From Rhodoferax sp. (GTDB lineage: Bacteria; Pseudomonadota; Gammaproteobacteria; Burkholderiales; Burkholderiaceae_C), in contig NZ_JAAFHA010000005.1 in assembly GCF_010365055.1 (NCBI RefSeq), positions 1 to 64,000 of the forward strand: a stretch of DNA of 64,000 nucleotides, given 5' to 3'. The translations under genes were made by a program, and so were the position numbers. The stretch's first letter is position 1; every line of letters starts with the position of its first letter. The notes below the pieces were generated by a model. That model had not been told where the DNA came from, did no database searches, and worked only from the letters and a program-made list of their open reading frames with translations. Below, piece after piece: positions 28,582 to 38,478 of this stretch.

Positions 28582-29339
28582 GCGCCGGTCAACTTGGCGG
28601 CGGTCTGAGCCCAATAGCCCAAATTGTCATGGTCGGTCAAATCCACCTTCAGCGGCGTCATCGCCACATGGCCCTGGCTGGTGGCGTGAAAATCCGTCCC
28701 CTCGGCCTCGTCTTTGGCCGGGCCGGCAGCACCGATCCAGTACATGGTCTCGCCGCGTGGGCTGAGCTGGGTGATCACGGCCTCGGCCGCATGGCGCCGC
28801 CCGAGCCGGCACAGCTTCACATGGGCGATTTCGTCATAAGGCAGGTTGGGAATATTCACATTGAGCAGCCAGGGGTTGGCGCCAATCAGGTTTTGCTGCG
28901 CCATCTGCAGGACCAGGTCACGGGCTTTGCGCGCGGCCGATTCCAAGTGGCTCCAGTTTTTCTCCACCTGGGAAAAGGCGATGGCCGGTATGCCAAACAG
29001 ATAACCTTCCATCGCTGCACCCACGGTGCCCGAATAAATCGTGTCGTCGCCCATATTGGCGCCATTGTTGATGCCGGCGAGCACCAGGTCGGGCCGGTAG
29101 CCCAGCAAACCGGTCAGCGCAATGTGCACGCAGTCGGCCGGCGTGCCGTTGATGTAGCGAAAGCCGTTGCTGGCCTTGCAGACATACATGGGGGTGTGCA
29201 GCGTCAAGGCGTTGGATTTGGCGCTGTTGTTTTGCTCCGGCGCGACCACCTCGACCTGCGCCACGTCTTTCAGGGCCTCATACAGCGCCACCAGGCCCGG
29301 CGCCTGGTAACCATCGTCATTGCAAATAAGAATTTTCAT
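28578..29339 (-). CDS. surE: 5'/3'-nucleotidase SurE
   Basis: Metal-dependent nucleoside-monophosphate phosphatase linked to stationary-phase survival. 253 residues, the normal size. Start MKILICNDDGYQAPG contains the metal-binding Asp-Asp; NNGANMGDDTIYSGTVGAA holds further ligands. It is the first gene of the surE-pcm-nlpD-rpoS cluster. Its promoter should lie in the 124 bases before the divergent quinone oxidoreductase gene. Confidence 0.97.
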   Translation of the reverse strand: MKILICNDDGYQAPGLVALYEALKDVAQVEVVAPEQNNSAKSNALTLHTPMYVCKASNGFRYINGTPADCVHIALTGLLGYRPDLVLAGINNGANMGDDTIYSGTVGAAMEGYLFGIPAIAFSQVEKNWSHLESAARKARDLVLQMAQQNLIGANPWLLNVNIPNLPYDEIAHVKLCRLGRRHAAEAVITQLSPRGETMYWIGAAGPAKDEAEGTDFHATSQGHVAMTPLKVDLTDHDNLGYWAQTAAKLTGA

Positions 29340-29463
29340 GTTGGAGCCCAGTTGATATTTATTGTAGGTGGCACAGGGCCCCGGTCGGCCCGGTCACGCG
29401 AGCGACATTTTCAGAAGTTGCGAGCCACTATCATCTACGCAACTATTTAGGAGACTCCCCCTC

Positions 29464-30438
29464 ATGCATGCCTGGCTTTGTGAAAACCCCGTGGGCGTTG
29501 ATGCCCTGACCTGGAAAGAATTGCCCACCCCGAGCCCCAAGCCGGGTGAAGTCCTGATCGAGATCAAGGCGGCGAGCCTGAACTTCCCCGATCTCCTGAT
29601 CGTGCAGAACAAATACCAGATGAAACCGCCGCTGCCCTTTGTGCCGGGCTCCGAATATGCGGGCGTGGTACAGGCCGTAGGCGATGGCGTCACCCACCTC
29701 AAGGTTGGCCAGCACGTGGCTTGCCTGTCCGGCACCGGCGGCTTTGGCACGCACACGGTGGCGCCGGCAGCGCTGTGCCTGCCGCTGCCCGATGGATTCC
29801 CGTTTGTGGATGCCGCCGCTTTCATCATGATCTACGCCACCTCGCACCACGCGCTGGTGGACCGGGCGCAACTCAAAGCCGGGGAGACCGTGCTGGTGCT
29901 CGGTGCTGCCGGCGGCGTCGGCACCGCAGCGATCCAGATTGCCAAAGCCTGCGGGGCGAAAGTGATTGCGGCGGCCTCGACCGATGAGAAATGCGCGCTG
30001 TGCCAATCCATTGGCGCCGATGCCACCATCAACTACAGCCGTGAAAATCTGCGCGAGGCGGTCAAGACGCTCACCGATGGCAAGGGCCCGGATGTCATTT
30101 ACGACCCGGTCGGGGGCGACTTCGCCGAGCCCGCCTTTCGCTCCATTGCCTGGCGCGGGCGCTACCTGGTGGTGGGTTTTGCCGCCGGGCCGATTCCCGC
30201 CCTGCCCTTCAACCTGGCCCTGCTCAAAGGCGCCTCCATCGTCGGCGTGTTCTGGGGCGACTTTGCCAAGCGTGAACCCAAGGCCAACGCCGCCATGATG
30301 ATGGAGTTGGCCCAATGGTACGGCCAGGGCAAGATCAAGCCGGTCATCGACAGCACCCTGCCAATGGCCGAGCTCAAAGCCGCTTTTGCCCACATGGGCT
30401 CACGCGGCGTCAAGGGCAAGCTGGTGATGGTGAACTGA
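29464..30438 (+). CDS. NADPH:quinone oxidoreductase family protein (zinc-free MDR)
   Basis: 324 residues of the medium-chain dehydrogenase/reductase superfamily, Qor-like. N-terminal GroES-like domain (LNFPDLLIVQNKYQMKPPLP at about residues 42-61, FVPGSEYAGVVQAVG) and a Rossmann domain with VLVLGAAGGVGTAAIQIAKA. Zinc ligands are absent, typical of quinone reductases and enoyl reductases. AGGAGA at about 29449-29454 supports ATG 29464. Substrate unknown; the gene is monocistronic. Confidence 0.9.
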   Translation: MHAWLCENPVGVDALTWKELPTPSPKPGEVLIEIKAASLNFPDLLIVQNKYQMKPPLPFVPGSEYAGVVQAVGDGVTHLKVGQHVACLSGTGGFGTHTVAPAALCLPLPDGFPFVDAAAFIMIYATSHHALVDRAQLKAGETVLVLGAAGGVGTAAIQIAKACGAKVIAAASTDEKCALCQSIGADATINYSRENLREAVKTLTDGKGPDVIYDPVGGDFAEPAFRSIAWRGRYLVVGFAAGPIPALPFNLALLKGASIVGVFWGDFAKREPKANAAMMMELAQWYGQGKIKPVIDSTLPMAELKAAFAHMGSRGVKGKLVMVN

Positions 30439-30678
30439 CCGGGACACGGATGGGGCTGAGTCGCGAGTTTTCCCAATATTTCTAGCCACCTGGGTTCCTG
30501 GCCCGCGATAGCTGCAATGATGGTTCATGCGCTGATCAGGCGCATCGCATCATTTGGCGCGTCTTATTGCTTGATCTCATCCATTCACACGCCACTGATC
30601 GGTGGAGCTGTTCAACTTGTGGGACGGATCGCAGCGACACGAAGTGCGCCAGCGCGATGATCAACCAACATTTATGGA

Positions 30679-30726
30679 TTTTGGCCTCTAGCCCCCGTCT
30701 TTATTGCTTATACAGCTATAACTTTA
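30679..30726 (-). repeat. Palindromic repeat copy, intergenic
   Basis: Reverse-orientation copy containing GGCCTCTAGCCCCCGTC followed by a 15-base spacer and CAGCTATAACTTTA. It sits immediately next to the terminator of mdoGH. Confidence 0.82.
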
Positions 30727-30728
30727 GA

Positions 30729-30753
30729 AGCAAAGAGTCCCGGACCCTTTGCT
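30729..30753 (-). terminator. Terminator-like palindrome after mdoH
   Basis: AGCAAAGAGTCC (30729-30740) and GGACCCTTTGCT (30742-30753) form a near-perfect 25-base palindrome 10 bases beyond the mdoH stop codon; on the minus strand it ends in TTTGCTTCT. Probable transcription end of mdoGH. Confidence 0.6.
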
Positions 30754-30763
30754 GCTGACAGGC

Positions 30764-32767
30764 TCAGGCGGCTCGCAGCCGTGGCCTGGCCCGCTGGCTG
30801 GCGTGCAGCCAAGCACGGCGCAGCACGGTCGGCGACTTGGTTTCTTCGGGAATCAGCAGGAAATTTTGCGCCCGCATCGCCGTCCCCAAGCCGACGCGAC
30901 TGGTCACGACGGTCATGGGAATGGACAGCAGCAACGGCAGCCCGACGGGCAGCAACCAGACCAGGGCGCGTGGGTCGATCATGGCGACGCCGCCAGCCAG
31001 TACCGCAATCATCAAACTCATGGGGGCGAGTTGCGCCAGTGCATAACGCCACGGCACTGCCGCCGCTTCGCGCGGGGGCGATTTCCATTCCAGTTTGAGA
31101 CCAGTGAGCGCCACCACCACAAACAGCGAATGCGCCAGCATGCGAACGGGCGCCTGCAGCAAGGCGATGAGAGTTTCTAGCAGGGCGCTGCGCAGCAGGC
31201 TGGCCGTGCCGCCATAAGCCTGCTGCTGGCGGCTGAGCAGCACGGCGGCGAGGCCCAGAATGCGCGGCAAGAACAGCATGCTCAGTGTCCAGACCCAGAG
31301 CGCTACCAATTCGCCAGGCAGCAGCATCCAGTTGGCAACCATCGGCGAACCCGACAGCCACAGCGCCGTGCCCAGCGTCATAAAGCTCAACCACAGAGGC
31401 GCTGACAGGTAAGCCATGGCACCGGTGGCAAACATGGAGCGGTGCACCGGGTGAATGCCGGGCTCGGCAATCAGTCGCGAGTTTTGCAGGTTGCCCTGGC
31501 ACCAACGGCGGTCGCGTTGCAGTTCGGCCAGCAGATCAGGCGGCTGCTGTTCGTAGCTGCCCACCAGATCGGCCACCAGCCAGACGTGGTAACCGGCGCG
31601 GCGCATCAGTGCCGCTTCGACGAAGTCATGCGACATGATGCTGCCCGACATGCCGCCGGTGCCCGCAATGCGCGCCAGCGCGCATTGCTGCATGAATGGC
31701 GCAACGCGGATGATGGCGTTGTGGCCCCAGTAGTGCGACTCGCCCATTTGCCAGAACTGCATGCCCAGCGTGAACAGGCGCCCCGTGACGCGTGAGGCAA
31801 ACTGCTGCGCCCGGGCGTGCAAGGTGACATGGCCGATGGCCTGGGTGGCGGTCTGGATGATGCCAGCGGTCGGGTTGGCTTCCATCAGCTTGACCATGGA
31901 GACCAGGCAGTCGCCGCTCATCACGCTGTCGGCGTCCAGCACCACCATGTAGCGGTAGTCCTTGCCCCAGCGACGGCAGAAGTCGGCCACGTTGCCGGAC
32001 TTGCGGTCGGTGCGGCGCTTGCGCAGACGGTAATAGACCTCGATTTGCGGCTGGTCGGGCTGGCTGGCGAGTTGGGCCCGCAGCTCTTCCCAGGCGGCGC
32101 GTTCCGCTTTCTGAATCGCGACGTCGTTGCTGTCAGACAGCACAAACACGTCAAAGGCCTGGACATGCTTTGTTAGCGCCACCGATTCACAGGTGGCGCG
32201 CAGGCCGGCAAACACCGTGCGCACATCTTCATTGCAGATGGGCATGATGATGGCGGTGCGCGTGGCGGCATCGAGCGTATGGTGCTGAACCTTTTTGGCC
32301 GACAAACTGTGGCTGTCGCCGCGCAGCATCACGTAAAAACCCATCATCGCGGTCATGAAGCCTGTCACCACCCAGGCCGACAGCAAGGCAAACAGTGTGG
32401 CCTGGCCGTACTGCAAGAAGGCGTTGTCGTAGTCGGGCTGTATGTCCGCAAAGAGACTGGTGGCCAGTACCGTACTGATCACCGTCAGCAGCAAAAATAC
32501 GGTGCGCCGGCGTCTGGCGGCCTGCTGCCACGGCTCAGGCTTGTCAGCGATCGAAGCAGTTGGAAGCGCCTCGGCCTGGACCCTCCCCGTCTGCTTGAGA
32601 ACGGGCAGCAGGGCCGCACTGGCGAGGCTGTTCCAGAAACCTCGCCATGGCCGCGGCACCATGCTGCCGCGGTTCACCGGCGGTGCCGTGACTGCGTTGG
32701 GGTGACGTTCTTCGCGCAAGACGCTGCGCCCGCTGATGGGGCTCACGGTGTGATCAGGTTGGTCCAT
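30764..32767 (-). CDS. mdoH: Glucans biosynthesis glucosyltransferase MdoH (OpgH)
   Basis: Inner-membrane GT2 glucosyltransferase that polymerises the beta-1,2-glucan backbone of osmoregulated periplasmic glucans from UDP-glucose. 667 residues, shorter than E. coli OpgH (847), mostly at the termini. Catalytic motifs: IIMPICNEDV, VLDADSVMSGD (DxD type) and QRDRRWCQGN (the QxxRW motif). Membrane helices flank the catalytic domain on both sides. It overlaps the end of mdoG by 25 bases, so the two are coupled. Two helices near residues 90-145 precede the cytoplasmic domain. Confidence 0.95.
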   Translation of the reverse strand: MDQPDHTVSPISGRSVLREERHPNAVTAPPVNRGSMVPRPWRGFWNSLASAALLPVLKQTGRVQAEALPTASIADKPEPWQQAARRRRTVFLLLTVISTVLATSLFADIQPDYDNAFLQYGQATLFALLSAWVVTGFMTAMMGFYVMLRGDSHSLSAKKVQHHTLDAATRTAIIMPICNEDVRTVFAGLRATCESVALTKHVQAFDVFVLSDSNDVAIQKAERAAWEELRAQLASQPDQPQIEVYYRLRKRRTDRKSGNVADFCRRWGKDYRYMVVLDADSVMSGDCLVSMVKLMEANPTAGIIQTATQAIGHVTLHARAQQFASRVTGRLFTLGMQFWQMGESHYWGHNAIIRVAPFMQQCALARIAGTGGMSGSIMSHDFVEAALMRRAGYHVWLVADLVGSYEQQPPDLLAELQRDRRWCQGNLQNSRLIAEPGIHPVHRSMFATGAMAYLSAPLWLSFMTLGTALWLSGSPMVANWMLLPGELVALWVWTLSMLFLPRILGLAAVLLSRQQQAYGGTASLLRSALLETLIALLQAPVRMLAHSLFVVVALTGLKLEWKSPPREAAAVPWRYALAQLAPMSLMIAVLAGGVAMIDPRALVWLLPVGLPLLLSIPMTVVTSRVGLGTAMRAQNFLLIPEETKSPTVLRRAWLHASQRARPRLRAA

Positions 32768-34311
32768 GTTTCGCTCAGTGTTTGGTTGTTGTGTTGCAGG
32801 AAGGCGCGCAGCTCGACCGGCTGGGCCGGATTGAGTCGCTGCACGCGCAATGTCATGCGCCAGGCGCCGGTGGCGGGGTTCTTGTAGGCCAGGCTCTCCA
32901 GCACGCGGCCATTGGCATTGGCGGTGGCGATGGCCTTGACCGGCGCGTCCTCGGGCAATGCATCCAGGGCCGGGCCGGCAAAATCAATCACGAACTGGAT
33001 TTGCTGACCCAGGGCCTCGGCGCCGATCTTGGTGTAGCCCGTGCCGCGGCGCGATTGCGTGACCCAGCCGTTGGGTGGCAACTGCTGGTTTTTGCCCTGC
33101 CAGTGAATGGTGTAGGCGACATCCAGCGATTGACCAGGTTTCGGTATTTTTTCTGGGACCCAATAGGCGGCCACGTTGTCGTGGGTTTCGTCGGGTGTTG
33201 CAAATTGCAGCAGCTCGACCCGGCCGGCGCCCCAGTCGCCCAAGGGCGTGACCCAGGCGCTGGGTCGGAGTTCATAGCGGGCTTCGGTGTCCTCAAAGCT
33301 GTTAAAGGCACGGTCGCGCTGCATCAGGCCAAAGCCCTTCAAGCTCTTCATGCTGAACGAGGTTGTGAGCGGTGACGCCGGGTTTTGCAGCGGTCGCCAC
33401 AGCCATTCGCCTTCGCCGGTGGCCACCATCAAGCCGTCGGAGTCATGCACTTCCGGGCGAAAGTCGCCGGGACGGGGCTGGTTCTCGCCAAAGAGGAACA
33501 TGCTGGTCAGCGGCGCCAGACCCAGCGTCGCCACGGGCGTGTCGGTCGGGCGCATGAAGATGCGGGCATGCACTTCGGTCACGGTCTGCTCGCCGGGCGT
33601 GATGTCAAAACGGTAGGCGCCCGTCATGCGCGGCGAATCCATCAGCGCATAGATGGTGAGTTGCTTGGCATCGGCGGCCGGCTTTTCAAGCCAGAACTCG
33701 GTGAAGCGCGGGAACTCTTCCTTGGCGCTGCCCGCCGTGTCAACCGCCAGGCCGCGTGCGGACAGGCCGTAGCGCTGGCCGCTGCCCAGCGCCCTGAAGT
33801 AGCTGGCGCCGGAAAAAACGACAAGTTCGTCCTTGTACGTCGCCGAGTTCAGGTTGTTGAAGGCGCGCAGGCCACCGAAGCCGAGATTGCCCCAGGTCTG
33901 CGGTGACACCTTGTTTTTTCCGAAGTTGAAGTCGGCATGGTTGTAGGGAATTGGCTTGATGCCTTGCGGCGTGATCTCATGGACACGAACGGAGTCGCCG
34001 CTTTTCCCGATGTGAAGAAAATTGGCCTCAAAAGGCAGCTTGTCCGCCCGCCACAAGGTGCTGGCCGCGTTGAAGCGGATGTCCCGGTAACCGTCGTAAT
34101 CAAGATTGGCGAGTTCCACCGGAATCGCGTGGCTTGCCGGTTTAAAGGGTGCCTGGGCTTGCTGGCGAGCGAGCCCGGCGACATCGTCGAGCGTCCACGC
34201 CTGTGCCTGACCGGCAACCAAGGCCAGGACGCTGGCAACTATCAGGGTGACAAAGCGGGCCGCAAAGGTGTGTCCGCGACGATGGTAATAAGGGAGGCAA
34301 ATAGTGGGCAT
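32743..34311 (-). CDS. mdoG: Glucans biosynthesis protein MdoG (OpgG)
   Basis: Periplasmic protein needed to make the glucan backbone. 522 residues; a signal peptide at residues about 20-39 ends in GQAQA. Family segments: LGFGGLRAFNNLN, SGASYFRALGSGQRYGLSAR, GLAVDTAGSAKEEFPRFTEF, FDITPGEQTVTEVHARIFMR. Only one start is possible, ATG 34311, and it has no Shine-Dalgarno sequence. A sigma-54-type promoter ends just upstream, which would place the transcript start one base before the ATG, implying an almost leaderless mRNA. Upstream are glrK-qseG-glrR on the same strand. Confidence 0.95.
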   Translation of the reverse strand: MPTICLPYYHRRGHTFAARFVTLIVASVLALVAGQAQAWTLDDVAGLARQQAQAPFKPASHAIPVELANLDYDGYRDIRFNAASTLWRADKLPFEANFLHIGKSGDSVRVHEITPQGIKPIPYNHADFNFGKNKVSPQTWGNLGFGGLRAFNNLNSATYKDELVVFSGASYFRALGSGQRYGLSARGLAVDTAGSAKEEFPRFTEFWLEKPAADAKQLTIYALMDSPRMTGAYRFDITPGEQTVTEVHARIFMRPTDTPVATLGLAPLTSMFLFGENQPRPGDFRPEVHDSDGLMVATGEGEWLWRPLQNPASPLTTSFSMKSLKGFGLMQRDRAFNSFEDTEARYELRPSAWVTPLGDWGAGRVELLQFATPDETHDNVAAYWVPEKIPKPGQSLDVAYTIHWQGKNQQLPPNGWVTQSRRGTGYTKIGAEALGQQIQFVIDFAGPALDALPEDAPVKAIATANANGRVLESLAYKNPATGAWRMTLRVQRLNPAQPVELRAFLQHNNQTLSETWTNLITP

Positions 34312-34322
34312 GGCAATACTAG

Positions 34323-34338
34323 TGCAAACCCTATGCCA
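34323..34338 (-). promoter_or_regulatory. Predicted sigma-54 promoter of mdoGH
   Basis: On the minus strand TGGCATAGGGTTTGCA has the -24 GG and -12 GC separated by exactly 10 bases and matches the consensus TGGCACG-N4-TTGCA at all but two positions. If the C of GC is -12, transcription starts at 34312, one base before the mdoG ATG. The two GlrR-type sites upstream are where an enhancer-binding protein should sit. Confidence 0.62.
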
Positions 34339-34431
34339 ACCCTTAAAAATCTATTTAAATCAACAGCTTGGCAACACTCAGAAAACAACGGCCCGGAAAA
34401 CTGGACGGAATCCGGCGCAAACCGGCGTTTT

Positions 34432-34449
34432 TGTCGCCGAATAGCGACA
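34432..34449. promoter_or_regulatory. Predicted GlrR binding site 1 (TGTC-N10-GACA)
   Basis: Perfect match to the GlrR motif TGTC-N10-GACA known from E. coli glmY, extended into the 7-bp dyad TTGTCGC ... GCGACAA with a 6-base centre. Its centre is about 129 bases upstream of the predicted mdoG transcript start, ideal for a sigma-54 activator. The glrR gene ends 67 bases further upstream. Confidence 0.65.
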
Positions 34450-34498
34450 ACATCCGGCCTCTTAAGTTGAAATCCCTTTCAAATCAAGCGCTTAGGGC

Positions 34499-34515
34499 TG
34501 TCGCCTGTGAGCGAC

Positions 34516-34516
<1 letters not shown>
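34499..34516. promoter_or_regulatory. Predicted GlrR binding site 2
   Basis: TGTCGC, 6 bases, GCGACT: seven of eight bases of TGTC-N10-GACA and the same half-sites as site 1. It abuts the glrR stop codon; its centre is 67 bases from the centre of site 1. Confidence 0.5.
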
Positions 34517-35945
<1,429 letters not shown>

Positions 35946-35949
<4 letters not shown>

Positions 35950-36608
35950 GGCGCTGGGGGGCGCGTGCCACGATTGCCCGGCGCCGGAACGCTGGCTGCG
36001 GGCGGACGGCTCGTGAGGCTGCGTTCGATCGCCTTGAGTGCTTCCAGCCGCTCATTGGTCTGATCCAGCCGGCGCTGCATGTCGCGTGTCTGCTGCGTTT
36101 GCTTCTCAAGCTGTTCTTCCACGCGGCGCTGCTCGCCGTAGCGCGCGGCCAGCATGCCGGCCAGCGGATGCAGCGTCTGCGCCTCGGTATCGGCATTGGC
36201 CAGCACGCGTCCCAGCAGTTCCTGGGCACGTAGCAGCTCGCTCAGCTGATGAAGCTGACTCAGGGCCAAGGCCAGCTGCAGCTGTTGGGTCGGGCCGGCC
36301 GCGTCGCCCAGCCGGATCACTTCCTGGCTCAACTCTGCCGGCGCCAGCCGGCGCACCCGGTCCGCATAGGCCAGCATGCGTGTGACGGCGTCAGTCGCCA
36401 GCGGCGCGGCCGGGCTGGCCGGCGACTCTGGCAGGCAGAGCTGGGGTCTGGGGGCAGCAGACGGCGTGACTGTTGCGCCCGTCGCGTCGTCACCGCGCTG
36501 ACCGAAATGGCCAGCGCAGCCGCCCGCCAGCACCGATACAGCGATGGATGCCACCAGACCGAGACGGACCAGGCGACGGGAATGTCGAAAATCAGGACTT
36601 AAAAACAT
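35946..36608 (-). CDS. qseG: QseG-like lipoprotein between GlrK and GlrR
   Basis: 220 residues. Signal peptide with lipobox-like LAGGC (Cys near residue 31), a middle region of helices, and a coiled-coil stretch EEQLEKQTQQTRDMQRRL near residue 170, ending in a Pro-rich tail. Position between kinase and regulator genes and overall layout match QseG, the outer-membrane lipoprotein that stimulates GlrK/QseE in enterics. Sequence similarity is limited, so the name rests mainly on synteny. ATG 36608 lies inside the end of glrK; the 3' end overlaps glrR (ATGA). Confidence 0.72.
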
Positions 36609-38019
36609 GAGGAAACTCGATTCTGAAGTGGGCACCGACTGGATCCGGCAGCAGCTCGATGCGGCCGCCGTGCGCGGCAATATATTCGTGCACGATGGAC
36701 AGACCAATGCCGCTGCCTCGCACCACGTCGCTGGGTTGGCGCTCGCCACGGTAAAACGGCTCGAAAATCCGCTCGCGATCAGCCGCAGCCACCCCCACAC
36801 CCTGGTCGTGAATGTCGATGCGGACCAGGCCCGGCAGTGTACTCAGCTCCAGGCGGATCTCGCCTTTCAGCGGTGAGTAGCGGATGGCATTGGACAACAG
36901 GTTGGCCAGCACCGTGCCGATTTTTTCGGGGTCCAGCGCCACCAGGATCGGCTTGCCGACGACGGTGACCGACAGCTCACGGGCGCGCCATTGCAGACGC
37001 TGCGCGTCAACCTGCGCTTCAACCAGCTCCAGCAAGTCGGTGGTCTGGCGGTGCAACTGGCGGGCCTCAAACGCCGCTGTATTAAAACGCAGCAGGTCTT
37101 CAATCTGGCCCTGCAAGACACCGGTGTTGTGCCGCAGGATTTGCGCGATTTCACTCTGTTCATGGCTCAGTTCGCCGGCCACGCCGTCCTCCAGCAGGGA
37201 CACGCCTTCACGCAGCGATGCCAGCGGGGTCTTGAGTTCATGGGAAATATGACGCAAAAAGCGTGACTTGTCGGCGTCGAGCTCGACCAGTCGCAGGCGC
37301 AGCCAGTTCAGCCGCTGCCCCACCATGACCAGGTCGGCCGGCCCCCGAATGGCGATCACCTGATCGAGCCGGTTCTCACCCAGGCCGACGATGGCGTGTT
37401 CCAGCCGCTTCAGGGGCACCGTGAACCAGATGCCGAAAGCCAGCGCCATGGCGACCGCCAGCGCGATGGCCCAGGTGACCTGCTGCGCCAGGTGACTTCG
37501 GCTTTCTTCGAGCTTGGTTTCCAGCGCCAGGTTGCGTTGCTGGATGGTCTTTTGCACCTGCACCGCGATGGCCGAATTGACACGATCGAGTGAGCGAAAC
37601 TTTTGGGCTATCTGGCGTTCCCGCTCCAGCGCGGTCTCGGGCGCGCCGGTCAACAGGACGCCAGCAGCTTGCAGGTGCGTCTGCCACTGCTGTTTGGGGC
37701 CGTCTGGCAGGCCTTGCGCTGTCAGGCTGCCGAGGATGCCGCTGGCCTCGCGTGCCTGGTCGGAAAAGCGCAGGCGCAGGACGCGGTCGTCCAGCACCAC
37801 GGACTGGCGCGATGTGCGTTCCATTGAAACGCTGAGCTCGCTCAGTGACTGAGCGAGCCGGCTGAGCTCCAACGATCGGGACGCGCCGTTGCGGCTTTGC
37901 AGCGTGAGGTCTTCCAGCGTGAACAGGGCGCGCAACGAAGCCGCCCCCAGCAAAGCGGCAATCAGCAAAAAAGCGATCACCAGCAGTTGCCGGAACGAAA
38001 ATTTCTGCAGCATTTTCAA
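36592..38019 (-). CDS. glrK: Sensor histidine kinase GlrK (QseE)
   Basis: 475-residue membrane sensor kinase. First helix at residues about 10-30, periplasmic four-helix-like domain (about 31-185), second helix (about 186-205), HAMP-like linker, then the kinase core: phospho-acceptor His in [18 protein letters not shown] box [12 protein letters not shown]1 DQGVGV, G2 [12 protein letters not shown]. The [17 protein letters not shown] wording is characteristic of the GlrK/QseE group. First full-length gene of the glrK-qseG-glrR operon; it overlaps a possible 59-codon ORF at its start. Confidence 0.93.
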   Translation of the reverse strand: MKMLQKFSFRQLLVIAFLLIAALLGAASLRALFTLEDLTLQSRNGASRSLELSRLAQSLSELSVSMERTSRQSVVLDDRVLRLRFSDQAREASGILGSLTAQGLPDGPKQQWQTHLQAAGVLLTGAPETALERERQIAQKFRSLDRVNSAIAVQVQKTIQQRNLALETKLEESRSHLAQQVTWAIALAVAMALAFGIWFTVPLKRLEHAIVGLGENRLDQVIAIRGPADLVMVGQRLNWLRLRLVELDADKSRFLRHISHELKTPLASLREGVSLLEDGVAGELSHEQSEIAQILRHNTGVLQGQIEDLLRFNTAAFEARQLHRQTTDLLELVEAQVDAQRLQWRARELSVTVVGKPILVALDPEKIGTVLANLLSNAIRYSPLKGEIRLELSTLPGLVRIDIHDQGVGVAAADRERIFEPFYRGERQPSDVVRGSGIGLSIVHEYIAAHGGRIELLPDPVGAHFRIEFPHVFKS

Positions 38020-38195
38020 AGGCCAGGAGGTGAGGTCGTGAAAGTGATGCCGGTCAACGAGGCCGCTTCATCGATGTTGTCCACTTTGTCGGTGGACTCA
38101 TCGCCTTGCGCGGCGTGGAGCACGTCGGCTATCTTGTCCGAGCCGTACCCGTTCATCTGGCGGCCGAAGATTTTGATAAGAACTCTTTTGGACAT
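38016..38195 (-). CDS. Possible small protein (59 aa) overlapping the glrK start
   Basis: 59 codons from ATG 38195, with its stop codon overlapping the glrK ATG (ATGA at 38016-38019), as do the other genes of this operon. The product [20 protein letters not shown]... is unlike anything I know. No good ribosome site is visible. If real it would be a leader peptide coupling translation to glrK. Upstream of it lies a palindromic repeat copy. Confidence 0.35.
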   Translation of the reverse strand: MSKRVLIKIFGRQMNGYGSDKIADVLHAAQGDESTDKVDNIDEAASLTGITFTTSPPGL

Positions 38196-38213
38196 GGCGG
38201 AGATTTCAAATAA

Positions 38214-38270
38214 GTTACTGCTATTTTTATAGCACATTATTCATTATTGACGGGGGCTACAGCCTGTTTT
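38214..38270 (+). repeat. Palindromic repeat copy between glrK and narK1
   Basis: Carries GCTATTTTTATAGC, a 15-base spacer, GACGGGGGCTACAGCC and TGTTTT. It lies in the divergent promoter region of the glrK and nar operons. Confidence 0.82.
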
Positions 38271-38345
38271 ATTGTGAAGATTCAACTAAAAAGTGCATCG
38301 ATTGGTAGTTTAATCGGGCGCATTTCCAAACCCGCAAACCCGCTG

Positions 38346-38369
38346 CCCCTAGTTCTTTAGAACTAGGGG
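38346..38369 (+). promoter_or_regulatory. Perfect hairpin in the narK1 upstream region
   Basis: CCCCTAGTTC and GAACTAGGGG form a perfect 10-bp inverted repeat with loop TTTA, 109 bases before the narK1 start codon. There is no T-tract, so it is not an obvious terminator; it may be an operator or a leader-RNA hairpin. Confidence 0.5.
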
Positions 38370-38478
38370 AGTCGCATCGCGCATAGTTCCATTTTCAATA
38401 AAAACCTGTTCCATAGAGGGATAGCGTCGCAGGGTCGCAAAACCTAAAGTCATGTCAATCCAAAAAGGAGTTTTCGAC

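Larger units (their letters stand above)
30439..30763. other. Intergenic region with a repeat copy and terminator-like palindrome, no gene seen
   Basis: 325 bases between the quinone oxidoreductase and mdoH 3' ends. Nothing convincing codes here. The first 240 bases show no structure I can name, except a weak repeat remnant near 30480-30520 (CTAGCC ... GATAGCTG). The last part holds a clear palindromic repeat copy and the mdoGH terminator, listed separately. Confidence 0.6.

Noticed and set aside
38272..38285. FNR-like box TTG-N8-CAA upstream of narK1
   Set aside because: Only 7 of 10 defined positions agree with TTGAT-N4-ATCAA, including a broken half-site; too weak to list, though FNR control of nar genes would be expected.
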